This document shows positions 44,294 through 58,044 of a stretch of DNA of 64,000 bases, piece by piece (position 1 is the first letter of the stretch; each line of letters begins with the position of its first letter). The position numbers and the translations under genes were made by a program. The stretch is from Nymphalis io (lineage: Eukaryota; Arthropoda; Insecta; Lepidoptera; Nymphalidae): assembly GCF_905147045.1 (NCBI RefSeq), contig NC_065889.1, forward strand, positions 1,617,001 to 1,681,000. The letters are read 5' to 3'. Below the pieces are notes generated by a model. The model was given only the letters and a program-made list of their open reading frames with translations. It ran no database searches and had not been told where the DNA came from.

Positions 44294-45240
44294 CGGCATC
44301 ACTTCACGAATATCGGTATAATTGTTATTAATAAATTAAGACGAAGAAAAAAAGATTAAATTAAAGTTGTATTATAAATAAAGATATATTAATCAAGACT
44401 TGTATGTAATATATATTATAGCAGATATATTAGCAAAATCTCATGGAATATGTAATTTGAGTTTTGTTTGTTTTCCTCCTTCTATTGGATTAGGCTTATT
44501 GTGTATTTACGCAGGAGTGAGACGCATATAGGCTGTTACGTAAAATTTACGATAATAAACATAATCTGAGCTTGTTGATAAATATATTTGTAGATATATT
44601 ATAAAACGATCTGACGGTTTCGAGTAATTGGACAAACAAGAAAAAAAAATCTGCATATTTAAATGATTTTGATTCAAAAATATTTTTAGTTCAATGTTTT
44701 AACATTGCTATGTCAGCTATAATCTATATCTAGGTTCAATTTATTTATTACATAAAATTGTAAAACTATACTTATTACATAATTTTAAATATTATCACAT
44801 AGACAAGACATTAATCCAGGGAGTCAACGCGTGTCGCTGGTTAACGTCATAACAATATGTTCAAATAAGCTTATCTATGATATTTATCTATAAATGTTAC
44901 CATATGGCCTGTAGCGCCATAGAGTTGCCGCAATAGTTAGTCTGGAGTTTTAGTGTATGAATAGACTATGAAATTTGTTTTTTTTTTTACGAAATACCCG
45001 ATAGTTTTTGTTGATGAAAAATATATTGATCTTATATTAATAAGGTTTATGCAAGACCAAATCAGGTCAGCATAGTTATTAAAATATGTCATTATATATG
45101 TATTTAAATAAATATAAATAAAATAATATAAATAAATAATTAACTTTACCAAGTTATCCTCCAATGAATATTTTTTTGATGAATTACAACTTATTCATTA
45201 ATCGTAGTAAATAAATACAAGAGGCTAACCGCAGATTAAC

Positions 45241-45441
45241 AGTAACAGTAACAACCTGATTATGTCCCACTGCTGGGCTAAGGTCTCCTCTCCCTTTTGA
45301 GGAGAAGGTTTGGAGCTTATTCCACCACGCTGTTCCAATGCGGGTTGGTAGAATACACATGTGGCAGAATTTCAATGAAATTAAACACATGCAGGTTTCC
45401 TCACGATATTTTCTTGCACCTTCAAGCACGAGATGAATTAT
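45241..45441 (-). repeat. SINE family A, 5'-truncated copy
   Basis: It is intact at the tail end (CCCACTGCTGGGCTAAGGTC) and stops after CAAGCACGAGATGAATTATA, so the tRNA head is missing, as expected of incomplete reverse transcription. Confidence 0.8.
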
Positions 45442-47014
45442 AATAAAATTTATAATAAAATTAACGGTAAAAATAAAAAAAAAATTAATTTAATTTTAAA
45501 GTTAATAATTTCAATATTCACTTAACAGTTATTTTTTAAACAACCTATTCAGAATAAGGCAACTACAAAATATAATATTAATCGATGTTCAATTATGAAA
45601 ATATTGATTTCTCAAACATGATATTATATAAATTGTGTGTCGTAACGACATTTGAAAGATCCGGGTTAATAAAATGTACCAACACAGCTGTCGCGACTAG
45701 CTCCGTGTAAGGTATGCTATCTTTCTTCAAATGTGCATTTAATTTGACGGGTGCTGGTTTTATTTTGTTGTATTTGACACTATTTGATATTACATATTAA
45801 TAAGACAGATTGTTCAACAGTTTTTTTTTCTGCCATAAATGATCAATTTGTTGCTTAACGAATTCTGTAGACATAAAACATTGATCAATGTGTCATAAAA
45901 AATATAATGTTATTTATTTATTTATAGAACTTAGATTGTGTCAAATTTTCACAGATAATAAATATATTTGAAGGCGTAAAATATATATATTTTTTTAATA
46001 TACGTACATATTATATTAAGAAAAGTGAAAGAGTTCGCATTTCAAATTCGATTTTTATATTTAAGAAATATAATAACCAGTCTCACGTTACTTTTTAATT
46101 TAAGATGATTTGATTGAATGATACAAAATCAGATGTTCTGCTGTCATATACCTATACCCTTAGCTACCAAATTGGAAGCATTGTTCTCTTCACAATCGCT
46201 CTATTTAAACCCAAGAAATTGGAGTAACAATAATAATAATAATTGTTATGCAATCTGGAGCTGCTCCAGAATCTTCCCGCTATTGTTAACCTCTGGGATA
46301 CCTTTTGTTGTTTGAGGAAGTGTGCAAAATTTCGGGACAATGTAGATGCGCCCTTAGAGTTCGTAAGGTCACTTCGCAGCTGTCTGTACCTGGCTTTATT
46401 TTTTTAATCTGTTCTTTCGGTAAGTGAACTTTATTATATGAGCTCTCGTACACGTTAGATTGGACTTGCGATCTACATTTTTTTTCAAAGACCTTTCATT
46501 TAAATGCTATGATTTATTTTTGACAACAATACCTTAAGACTTGAGCTATGGGAAATTTACGACGCGATATTGAGGGGCGGGAATATTGGATTCCTCGCCT
46601 TAGTTATTATTAACCTATATTTTCTTATATTATTAGCTTCGAAGTTTGTTCAAGGATAATGTACATACGTTTGTATGATATAACCAAATTTAATGTAACT
46701 TATTACGTCTTTGTTTGTATGACACCGAAGACTTATTTCCAATTTTGATTTTATGATCAGAGTTATATCATACACTTGTCTATGAAAATATGCTAGAGTT
46801 TAGCAAATTTAGTCAAATATCGGTAGCATATAGTTGTTTTTTTTTATTACAAATTATATTTAGTACAAAGGATCTAATCGAAATGCCATGATTGATAGTC
46901 TACTAGCAAATTAAGACACGCCTTAGTTAATAATATGTTACTATTATAATAATAAGTTAATTATTATTTTACTAGGTAAATTATATAATTCTTTAATATA
47001 TTTAAAACAAAATT

Positions 47015-47330
47015 CGACGAGCCGGTTGACGTGGTTGGTAGACGCTTGCCTTTCACGCCGAAGGTTGTGGGTTCGATTCCCACCCAGGACAGATATTTGT
47101 GTGCATGAACATATCTGTTTGTCCTGAGTCTGGTTGAAAGTATCTATATAAGTATGTATTTACAAAAGAAAAATAGTATATGTAGTATATCAGTTGTCTG
47201 GTTTCCATAGCACAAGCTCTATACAAGCTTAATTTGGGATCAGATGGCCGTGTGTGAAAAATGTCCCAGGATGTTATTATTATATTATTATTATTAATAT
47301 TATTATATTATAAAATAATAATCTTCATTC
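47015..47330 (+). repeat. tRNA-derived SINE family B, full-length with ATT tail
   Basis: A box GTGGTTGGTAGACGC, B box GTGGGTTCGATTCCCACC, body through GATCAGATGGCCGTGTGTGA and CCCAGGATG, then an (ATT)n-rich tail of about 50 bp. Confidence 0.9.
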
Positions 47331-48284
47331 ATTATTTGATTGATTATATCAGAATCAAGTATTAAAACATAACCATAATTTCATTCAAACCTATTTAGAT
47401 ACTGATGTTTTATTCTTCAGCACAAATTATAAAAAAATAATAAAAAAGCAATGAAAGATGAAATGGCCCATAAAAGTTGCCAAGTTAAATCAATGCGTGT
47501 CACGTGTGCACAATTCGATATATCAGGAGATAATTTAAAAAGAAAATCGTAACGTAATAATAGAGCCGTTAAATTTTTATTATCTCAAGTCTCAAGTAAA
47601 TCTTTAACGATTACATTATTAACTGTAACGGTAATAAATGTCAAATACTTATTGTAGTTATTTTTTAATTTGTTCGTACTTGTACACCCCTTGACAGTCG
47701 ATATTTCATTGTTGGGTCTTGGAGCTCTATTCCTTAGCGAACTATACGCAAAAAAAAAACTATTGTCACCTTTGAAATAGTTTAAAAAAGAACGTGTTCT
47801 AGAACGTTTTAAATATTGTGCCAAATCCTGTTCTGATTTTAAAAACCGTTGGGTTTTGCGACTAATGGATTTTCCTTTCTCATACTTATTGCTCTGATTG
47901 TTATCGGATTGTCATTTTAAGTACTATTAAAGTAACAACAAAAGATAAAATCAACTGTTTCTTTACGAAATGGTTGATGATTCGTACTAAAATAACACAA
48001 CGAATTCGCTTATCTTAAGTACCATTTAATGTAAATTTAATATCTTACTTTAAGGCAAAACATAAATGTCAAGATATATCAGTTCTTTTTTTAAATTCAT
48101 TTTTCGAACTGTTAACTAAATGCTAAGAAGGTTTTACTTCAAGATCATTAAGTAATTATTTCTAAAATTATGATGAATATTTGAACTATTATATTACGTT
48201 GACTGGTTGTAAAAATAATGATGATAAAATTTTCTGTGGGTTTTAATTCTATAATGTAAAACTTCCTTTTTAACTGCTAAACAA

Positions 48285-48400
48285 ATTAGTGCACCTTGTA
48301 AGGTCCTGGGAACCAATCCCCTAATCCTCGAAACCCGGAGGTCAGGAGGCCAAGCAGGGTGATTTATAGCCAAAACACCTGGGGAAGATACAAGTATCAA
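48285..48400. other. Isolated GC-richer patch of unknown origin
   Basis: It contains GTAAGGTCCTGGGAACCAAT and GAAACCCGGAGGTCAGGAGG, unlike its AT-rich surroundings. A minus-strand frame of 68 codons crosses it, with no motif recognised. It may be a piece of a transposable element. Confidence 0.3.
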
Positions 48401-49896
48401 GAAATAATTCTTATTACGCTATCCATACAGACTATTATGTATCAAGACTGTGCATCAGCAGTTAACCATTGTAGGGTAAAATAGACTTTATACATAACAA
48501 ATATGGTTGAAAATTCAATAACATTAAAAGTGTCATACAAATATTAATTGAGGGATCTTGTTTGTGTAACGATAACGTAGTATTGATACGAACTGACGTG
48601 TAATAAAAGTTAAAACTTCTACACAGGGCTATAAATTGAAGAATTCTATACAATAATGATTTAGTACATAAAAATAATAATCTTTCGGGCGTAACGATAG
48701 TAATTATATATGGTCACATTAAAAATTATAAAAGATTGTAAAATTAATATTAAGTATATTATATTTAAAATGAAATAATATTTTATTGATTTACATATGT
48801 ATATTGAAACTAGTAAATGAAGATCTGTGCTACAGAGCTTAAATAAACATGCGTTGTCATGAACGATTATTAAATTATATAGTTAAAAACTTTATAACTT
48901 ATAAAAAGTGGTATTACATTGGGATTTTTCTTAATAAAGACATCATTTTTCGATAAGTTCCTAATACGTAATAAACGATGGATTCAATTGAAGTGGTTTG
49001 AAGCAATTGTTGCCGGTATAAAGCTGTTTATAAAAGTATTTAATTTGTTCAAGAAACTGATATATTCTAAATTTATCAAATTAATCTTACTTTAAAAAAA
49101 TACGCTATTTTTGTATATAAAATACTTCAATATATTAGCGACACGTTGCACGAATATATTTCTAATTACATTTCTACTTTCGATTGGGTCGATAAATTAT
49201 CCTGCACAGCAAAAATGAATGATCTTATTCTTCAAGTAAATACTATTGCATTAGATTGACGTTATTAGAAAGCATCAGGCGATTTCCTCTTTTCAATAAT
49301 AAAATAGAAAATAATAAAATTGTTGGAACAGCCTTTGAATACTGGATACTTCAAATAAAATGACGAGATCTTTACTTAGATAAGTTTTATTAAATAGCTT
49401 TCATGATAGTTGGTGACATATTGCAGATATAATGGTAAACGATATGAGAAATGCAATCTCAAGGATCATATACAATTAATTCTTTATGTATTACGTTCGC
49501 GTACTTGAGTCTTAAAGGAATCTTGTATGGTAACTTCTGAGTGAATAATAAAAAACGTGTGACATAATAATTGTTTGTGGACTCGAAACGAGATATTTTT
49601 CAATTTCGGTGACGCTTTTGTCACATGGAGGAAGTTCCCGAAATATTTGCAGCGGACTTAAGATTGCGTCTTATTCCATTTTTGAAAAGAACATTTCATA
49701 AAACAGTACAAATATCTGTGTATCTTGCACGGACATTTCAAGATATGTTCAATCATCACTTGTTTCAAAGCTATTAACTTCAAATTAACTTGATAAAATC
49801 ACTTCAGTATATTTTGAAACTCTTTGGAATACGTATTTGAATTACACTGACTCCATTCCATTTATCCAGGATACATAGAATTTATATACATGGTAT

Positions 49897-49898
<2 letters not shown>

Positions 49899-49953
<55 letters not shown>
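49899..49953. repeat. TA microsatellite, about 55 bp
   Basis: An uninterrupted alternating TA tract. Confidence 0.95.
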
Positions 49954-49961
<8 letters not shown>

Positions 49962-50221
49962 TCGCTGTTCCTTTGTCTGCGGGCGCTATCTTCTCGTTCA
50001 ACCCTAATAAAAGATACAATTCACCTCATTAAGAATGCAATATTGCGTCGGCTAACATTCTCGTGATGGTAAACAAAGTATGTTTTATATTTATTTCACA
50101 TTTAATTATATAAGTAATAATTTAATTGACGTGTCGTGAAACTAGGACAGTGGTATTAAAAAAGTCAGCAAATCGGAACATGTTTGATCCGTATCAGTAA
50201 TTCGGACCCAGGACGATCACC

Positions 50222-50224
<3 letters not shown>

Positions 50225-50264
<40 letters not shown>
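50225..50264. repeat. TA microsatellite, about 40 bp
   Basis: A second alternating TA tract about 270 bp from the previous one. Confidence 0.95.
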
Positions 50265-50267
<3 letters not shown>

Positions 50268-51600
50268 CTTTTATCACATTAGCTTCCGCCTTTGGGGCCG
50301 TGAGAAAAGATGACTTTATATGAATCACTTATAATTTTGTTAATGAGTGAATTCTGTATTTACTGTTATTATGTCTCGGCTATTAAAACGAGTTTTGTTT
50401 AAATTTATAATAAGAAATTTGATTAAGGAAGTTAGTCAATTATATTGTTTGCGGTCGTTTTGAGTTGTGCGACGGAGCGGCTAAGGTGTTCTTACATTCA
50501 ACTGATTTTTGATAAGTAAAGCAAAGAAAAAGAGATAAAAATATACATTTATTATATCCGTTTTAGGTAGGCAGACTAGCTAATTTGCCAGAGGACTGCA
50601 ATTGGTCACATTTGCTTGTAAATTGTCTGTAGATTATATAATATAGTATACTTTATACGTTATATAAACTATTCATATCATCTAAAATATTATATAAAAA
50701 CCAGAAGCAGTACAATAATATTGTTTGGTGGTAGAATAATTTGTGGGAGGGTGACCTATGTAGACAAGCCTAGCAAAATTCTACCACAGGTAGTATAATT
50801 TTTAAAGTAGTCTGCTTCGGATATTTTATTCAAATATTTTACCCCTCCACTATATAATCAAATGCGCGTTTGTAATCAAAAAAATGTATTACAATAACAA
50901 TCACATTTCATAAGACAGTTTAAAAACTGGATGGCACAAGGAAGTGTTAAGTGATGGCGGGTGCAAATCATTATTAATTATTAATAAACAAATAACAAAG
51001 TATTTTGACTCTTAAATCTTTTGATATAATGCCTATATTGGCTTAAAATTAATAATATATGATATGTAAACAAAACATTCAACTTTAGACTTTAAAGTTT
51101 ATAGTTTAAATATTATTTTATTTTTACTATACAAATGATTAATGTGATAACAAAAACTCTTTTGTATCTAAGATTTGTTTTATTGTTTGTCTGTGACATC
51201 TTCTAATTTCATATATACACAGGGGTGCATACCTTGAAGTGGTTTTACAAACTAATTGCATTTGTTTAATCTTAGTTAGATTTATTACAAAGTTAATATT
51301 ATAAAATTATGTAGTTTTGTTAACTTCACATGGTTGTATTAATTTTTCTTCTACTTTATAATACGTAAATTGATATAATTATTTATTTTATATTTTACAT
51401 CTAGTACGCATGTGTTCGTACTGGTTTTTTTTTAAAAAAAAAAGAAGGCACAGGAAAGTTGTAGGTTGGCCACCAAACTTTAAGTGGTCACCTCAACTAA
51501 TTATATATATATGACACGTGACAACTAATTAGTTTGTCACTTGTCACTACACATCGACGTGATCATGTGATTTAATATTTTGTATCCCTTGTATATATAA

Positions 51601-51640
51601 TTACACTGGCTCACTCACCCTTCAAAATAAAAAGCAGCAA
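51601..51640 (-). repeat. Family C repeat, small fragment
   Basis: TTACACTGGCTCACTCACCC then TTCAAA matches the minus strand of the family's central segment. A possible second scrap (GTGGTCACCTCAACT) lies at 51484. Confidence 0.55.
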
Positions 51641-51751
51641 CTTAGAGTATTGATAATAAAGGAAACAACGAGTTATATAAATGCTTAAACCGTTTGGTGT
51701 GGGCTACGTACTAACTAAGCGACGTTTTTTATCTTGAGCTGATCCACAATT

Positions 51752-52029
51752 CGACGAGCTGGTTGGCGTGGTTGGTAGATACTTGCCTTTCACGCCGAAG
51801 GTTGTGGGTTCGATTCCCACCCAGGACAGACATTTGTGTGCATGAACATGTCTGTTTGTCCTGAGTCTGGGTGTAATTATCTATATAAGTATGTATTTAC
51901 AAAAGAAAAGTTCTATATGTAGTATATCAGTTGTCTGGTTTCCATAACACAAGCTTTGAACAAGCTTAATTTGGGATCAAATGGCCGTGTGTGAAAAATG
52001 TTCCAAGATATTATTATTATTATTATTAT
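51752..52029 (+). repeat. tRNA-derived SINE family B, full-length
   Basis: CGACGAGCTGGTTGGCGTGG, B box GTGGGTTCGATTCCCACC, and the tail TTCCAAGATATTATTATTAT. It differs from the 47015 copy by scattered substitutions. Confidence 0.9.
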
Positions 52030-52782
52030 AGCTTATCAACTAAGCATTTTTATTAAATGTATTTAAAACAATAGAATATTTTCACAAAGAAAATGTCTCA
52101 TATTAAATTATCTTCTTAATTAACATTCATTATATTTTTTGTTTTGATAAATTTGTATTTAGACAAGCGAATTAAAATATTTTTATCCTAAAGATGGTTT
52201 ATTTTATTATACGTAATGGAGGTGTAACGGAAAATTCTTGTAATTTTTCTCATGATCATTTTATTTAAAAAAAAAACCTTAATGAAGTAAAATCAGTAGA
52301 CTGTAAAGCTTAATTCTCACAAGAGAAATTAAAAAATATATATATGGAGTTTTGCGCAAAAAAATCCGCACGGTCCGCTAACTGCAGGGTGCGTTATTAT
52401 AATCTATTTACTCTGGTCTCTCTTTCCCTCCTTTGTAAGGTATGTACCTCTATCACATTCTAGCACTAATTAAAGGCATAACTGACCCTTGAAGGTGAGC
52501 CTGATATATTAGAGTGCGTGAGAAGTGGTTGTTATGATCCTTTGTTTTATTGTGTTCTCGTTATGAGAGTGTATAAGGACCCTTTAAAAGTTTTTTTTTA
52601 TTCTTACACTCAATTGACTTTTGATTTGTATGTGTGCAATTTTTAGCGTAGGGTCAGCATGATAAAGTTAATTTTTATAAATGCCATTATAATTTATTTG
52701 ATGATAAATGTAAAGAATTCCTACAATAAATGTCAAATATATTCATTTATCAATTTCATAAGTGTAAATTAAACTAAGAATT

Positions 52783-53055
52783 ACATCACTGGTGGTAGAG
52801 CTTTGTGCAAGCTCGTCTCGGTAGGTACCACCCACTCATCAGATATTTTACCGCAAAACAGAAGTACTTGGTATTGTAGTTTTCCGGTTTGAAGGGTGAG
52901 TGAGCCAGTGTAATTACAGGCACAAGGGACATAACATCATAGTTCCCAAGGTTGGTGGCGCATTGATGATGTAAGCGATGGTCAACATTTCTTACAATGC
53001 TAATATCTATGGGCATTGGTGACCACTTACGCCTTCCTATTCTATAAAAAAAAAA
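52783..53055 (+). repeat. Family C repeat
   Basis: From CACTGGTGGTAGAGCTTTGT to CGCCTTCCTATTCTATAAAA plus an A run. About 20 bp near the end, present in other copies (CATCAGGTGGC region), is deleted. Confidence 0.87.
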
Positions 53056-53520
53056 CTTAATTTTTAATTTAATGGTAAAGTATATATTGTGTCTTGTACT
53101 TTTATAATGTAATGTAAATACCTTTTAATATTTAATTTAATCGTTAATTTTTGTTAAAATATTTGCATGTCATAAATATAGTGAATAAACATGTATATTA
53201 TGTTTAAAGTAAATATATATATTTTATATATATATATAAAATATATATATTATGTATGTGAATAAAATTGTAGAGGAGTAACGCAAAATTATTAATTATT
53301 ATTATATATCAACAATGAAGATTCGACCAGTAAATTAAATTTCAACTAATCTGAACTGTTTATGTAAAATAACGGTTACAATTGCAGTTCTTTTAATTTT
53401 CGAATATGATAATAATTTAATTCTCAGTTTTTGTTCCTAAAAGGTACCAATATTGCTCACAGACTTTGAAACTAATTTTATATCATTATATTTACTCATT
53501 CAAATCAAGATATTTTTTTT

Positions 53521-53731
53521 CTTGGGACATTATTCACACACGGCCATCTGATCCTAAACTAAGCAGAGCTTGTACTATGGAAACCAGATAACTGATATAC
53601 CACATATACTACTTTTCTTTTGTAAGTACATACTTATATAGATAATTACACCCAGACTCAGGACATACATGTTCATGCACACAAATGTCTTTTCTGGGTG
53701 GGAATCGAACCCACGACCTGCGGCCCGTCAT
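53521..53731 (-). repeat. SINE family B, copy with a deleted head
   Basis: Minus-strand body and B box (GTGGGTTCGATTCCCACCC) are present, but the A box region is lost after CCGCAGGTC. The other end, near ATGTCCCAAG, is intact. Confidence 0.8.
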
Positions 53732-54629
53732 TAATTCTGATCTAGACATTTTTTTCAATCTTTATTGTTGGTATAATCCTTTGAACTTTCAGAATAATTA
53801 GCAAACTATTATTACTAGTTTATAGCTATGAAAATTGTATAAAATGGAATAGTATTTGCGTACTAATGTCTCATTATGGGTAAAAATCAGCTCGCCCGTT
53901 GAGATAATTGTACTTTTAATTAATTAAAACTACGCCTCTTCATAACTAGTTACCGTGAATTTTATATTTGATTACAATCGGGTTCAAGTTTAGTAAAAAC
54001 AATATTTAAATAATTTCGATGAGAACAAAAATAATTAGATTTCTCCTACACTTTGAAAGCAGCTTATTTTTTTTTATTGTATTATTTTATGTAAAGAACG
54101 AAGAACTTATTTAACCTATCTACGTCCTTTACAAATGCCCCTGGACCTAAACCAATAAACGTGGTGTGAGTAAAAAGGTTGCATTCGAAATATTTCTATG
54201 GACATTTGTCAATTTCAAATTTGTAAGACATGAAGATTAATCGATGCGTTCTCTATTTAAAATTTAAAAAATATATAATAATTTTATTGCTCAACAAGAC
54301 AGTAATAATTTGAGTTAAAAATTACTTTTATATTTTTTAATTTTCATTTATTTTGGATATAATAAAAAATCTAATATATGTTTTATTATCCTGTCGTATT
54401 CTATTTATCACATTTTAATAAGTTATATTATAAATAATCTCATATATATAACAATAATTAATTATTAATTTAAATATTATTTTACGAATTAAATATTAAA
54501 ATATTTTTATATGAATTCTATAAGTTTCTAAAAGCACATTTACCTAATCGAACAGCTTTTATTTCGGTTCTTACAATTGGAAAAATTACTTGGTCAAAGT
54601 GAAATCATCTCAAAAAAAAATAAAAAAAA

Positions 54630-54930
54630 GCCGAGATGGCCCAGTGGTAAGAACGCGTGAATCTTAACCGATGATCGTGGGTTCAAACCCGGGCAAGCAC
54701 CACTGAATTTTCATGTGCTTAATTTGTGATTATAATTCATCTCGTGCTTTACGGTGAAGGAAAACATCGTGAGGAAACCTGCATGTGGCTAATTTCACTG
54801 AAATTCTGCCACATGTGAATTCTACCAACCCGCATTGGAGCAGCGTGGTGGAATAAGCTCCAAACCTTCCCCTCAAAAAGAGGAGAGGAGGCCTTTAGCC
54901 CAGCAGTGGGACATTCACAGGCTGTTACGG
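54630..54930 (+). repeat. tRNA-derived SINE family A, full-length reference copy
   Basis: GCCGAGATGGCCCAGTGGTA, TCGTGGGTTCAAACCCGGGC, ATAATTCATCTCGTGCTTTA, CATTGGAGCAGCGTGGTGGA and CCCAGCAGTGGGACATTCAC in order. The head can be aligned to a tRNA with A and B boxes; the 3' body cannot, so this is a SINE and not a tRNA gene. Confidence 0.92.
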
Positions 54931-56749
54931 AATTGGAAAAATTGCAGATGACATTATTACGAAAGTAATTAAATATAAAGGGGTAGTTTATCCTTACCGA
55001 TACGATTCCCGCCTTAAGTAGTGTAATCCTTGTACATAAAAACAACAAACATACAAAAGGATCCTTCACATAAAATATCTTTTCACTGTAAAACACATTT
55101 CAACACCAGTCCCTTAGAAATGCGTGTGACACATAGAAATCCATTCACTCATTAAAAACTTTAAATTACAATTATCGTAAACTTTATAAAGTTGGATATA
55201 TTGCGCATCGAAACACGTGCTTTCCCGCGCAAAGCCGGCGTCCGAATAAATTCAAAAAGAAACTTACCTGGGGACACCGTGACATTTGCCACGTATTTTA
55301 CATCCCTATTACACTTCGAATAATCTAGTACGTGAGAATGGGACAGCCGATGTATTGTGAAGGCGGAACCCCAAAGATGTCGAGGGCAACTTTTTTTTCT
55401 TTTCACCGGCTCATTGTTTTTCGCGGGTTATCTCTGCGGCATGATCACGATAACCGTATCTATTTGATAAAGTGCCATTGAAATGTAGTGAGTAAAGATT
55501 TTTTTAACTTTCACTAAGTTCAGAGGGTGATTTTGTGATTTCTATTCAATAAAAACTTCTTTGAATTTTTTTTTAATAAAATAGTATCTATTTCAAAAAG
55601 TAAAAGATCAAACACCATACAGCCTAAGGATTTTTTTCATCGAATTACATAATAATTAATTATTATTGTTGCAGTACATAATTTTATATTCGAAATAATT
55701 CCAATGGCTGCGATATAATTATTATAGATATTATATTGAAAAACAAATTATATTGAAAAGGAGATTCTCATGACTATTCAGTTTATCTATGCTTGTAATA
55801 ACGATTGAAGATACAATTCCAATCTAAAACTGTGACAACGAAATCTCAAGTCATCGCTAATCCGTTAACTCTACATACATAGCGGTTCTATCCCGGTCAG
55901 TGGGTTCGAGTACGACCGAGGCAATTAAACGATTTCCTCGCCTAGTTTTTAGCATGGAAATCTTTATGGTAGCGTTTACTTTCCGGCTCTTACAGTTTTA
56001 AAGACTACTTAACAAGATGGTGAGAAATTTCTAAAAGTCATATATGCTCTTTTTTTCTTAGATGGTTATGAAATGTGTTAAAAATATGTTTGAGCTGTTT
56101 TTTTTTAAAATGGCAACAATGAAATAACGACATTATAAAAAGCACTAATCCTCATAAAAACTGCGGATACGTGAAATATAGTCGACGAAACGAAATGCTA
56201 TTCATTTAATCAAACTGTGACGCAATTGAATTGCGATTGAAGTTGTTTGGAATTTACGGAAAAAATGTTATATCGAAGAGCGTTGAAAATTTTCATAGAA
56301 CGATGTATTGTAGTTTTGTTAGGATATTATTAAAATATATTTTGTAAGTATTACAATTTACGGAATAGAGAAGCGGGCAATTATTTAGATGATAATTTAT
56401 CTTTAAATTTTAAAGTGTTATTTTGTACGTTTATAAAGTTACTTATAAACGTTGCTTAACGACTGATTACTTAAATACTAATGTCTACTTTTCTGTCATT
56501 ATTGATTTGAAATTCGAAAGAAGAAGACGGCATTTAACTAATCACGTGTTAGGAGACTTTGTAGGAGACTTTGGTGTAATTGAACTAGCTAGACTCAAGA
56601 TGTATCAGTCCGAGTTTAAAAATATTTTTGCATTAGAAATGCCGTTTATTGAGGAAGGTTATAAGCTATATAACTTCATGGTACGATCGTAATAATTGGA
56701 CATGGTTACCATGAACGTCAACCAAGCACTCAACACCTTTTTTTTTCAC

Positions 56750-57400
56750 GCAGTGGAAACCTTGAGAAAGGTACCCAGCTAATATGGGGGGGAACTGGGT
56801 TATTTGGGATTCTTACCCACTAAAACTACTGCGATGGCCGTCCTCGGCACGGATTGGAGAGGCTGCGGGATCATTTTGATATAACGCATCCGTGGCTTCT
56901 CTCGTGCTTTGGCCGCTCGTGGCTCGGTGGAGCTCTCCTCAGGGGGCAAAGGTAATCCAGCCCCCCCGCACTCCTCGCGAGTGCGTACGGCAGCGCGAGG
57001 CCATCCCGGCTGCCGTCCTCCTCAGGGCCGTCTGAAATAAGACACGCGAGGCCCCCACCTCACGTATCCACGGCCCCAGGGTTACGCCCTATCTTTTAAG
57101 CCCCGGGCGTAGGGGCTGTGGGAGGGCCACGACGACGTCGTCTCTGCCGAGCAGGATCGGCCCTTTCCCGTTCTCACTCCGCGGTCTCCTTCTGGACCAT
57201 GACGGTCTCACAGAAGGAGGCTAGGTGGAGGGCCTCCACTCCGATTCCCTGCAGAGCATCGCCGACACGATTGCTCGCAGAGACAGGTCTTGTCCGACTT
57301 CGCGGACCAGGAACCAGCCCTCTCCACATTCCACGCGGGGCACGCCTCCAGCGTATGCTGAGCGGTGTCCGAATCGAGAGAGATATGATTAATAATGTAT
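56750..57400 (-). mobile_element. R1-clade (TRAS/R1-like) non-LTR retrotransposon, 3' end, frameshifted remnant
   Basis: This is a GC-rich island in AT-rich DNA. On the minus strand one frame gives DTAQHTLEACPAWNVERAG, a second LVREVGQDLSLRAIVSAMLC and a third ALHLASFCETVMVQKETAE followed by a stop. Together these follow the usual end of R1-group proteins (D-T-x-x-H-x-L-x-x-C-P-x-W, then L-S-L, then a final helix). At least two frameshifts separate them, so the copy is dead. The region to about 56750 is presumably its 3' UTR. Confidence 0.7.
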
Positions 57401-57525
57401 GCATGAAGTAAAAAATCTAATATCTTAAGGTTCTTCACTGCTTCTTTATTTGAAATAGGCTACAGTTGTGTTCTAATTAACGTTGATGTGACCGCAAATT
57501 TAAAGGTAAGGATAATTTATCATCA

Positions 57526-57585
57526 TTATCATCATCCATTTGTCGTCCACTACTGGACAAAAGCCTCTCCAATGGCGCGATAATT
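57526..57585 (-). mobile_element. RTE element 3' end fragment
   Basis: GTCCACTACTGGACAAAAGC, preceded by CATCATTATCATCATCCATT, is the complement of a V-Q-Q-W-type coding end and the ATG/ATC-rich tail seen in RTE-type repeats. The end of the 61063-61306 copy is similar. Confidence 0.4.
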
Positions 57586-57649
57586 CATATATGGATTAAA
57601 ATATATTTAATAAAAAAAAATTATTACAAGTAAATTAAAATAAATGTAA

Positions 57650-57755
57650 ATCATTGCTGGGCTAAAGCCTCTTATCCGTTTTTCAGTCAGAAACTCAGGT
57701 TTGAATTTGGAATCGGTTAAGATTCAAATTTTCTAAACACTGAGCCATCATGGGT
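57650..57755 (-). repeat. SINE family A, internally deleted copy
   Basis: CATTGCTGGGCTAAAGCCTC and GAATCGGTTAAGATTCAAAT then TTTCTAAACACTGAGCCATC join the tail to the tRNA head, with the body missing. Confidence 0.55.
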
Positions 57756-58044
57756 CCTTTATATTTATTTTTTTGGTGTCAAGTTTATTTTCTTATATAA
57801 TATCACTGCGTTAATTGCGTATTATAAACTCGACTACATTATATACTATTCATTAAATATATATTTGTTTCTAGTTAACGTTGTTTCTTTATGTGACAGC
57901 CCCGCGCCGTAGAGTATTATGCGTAGTAAGAGCAACCCTCGATACCCGTGAGCTCGAAACTCGTGACATTTGATTCCAAACCACGTTTGTAGGAGTAGGT
58001 TACTTCATACATAATAATATTTATATACGTAATATATAACTGCC

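Noticed and set aside
47015..47090. tRNA gene
   Set aside because: The same reasoning applies: this head recurs in family B copies at 37699 and 51752 with a common body.
54630..54705. tRNA gene
   Set aside because: A and B boxes are present, but the same head recurs at 22462, 31508, 44293 and elsewhere with a shared 230-bp non-tRNA body, so it is a SINE head.
57118..57411. Plus-strand 97-codon GC-rich frame
   Set aside because: It lies antisense to the R1-clade remnant, and its composition explains the lack of stops.
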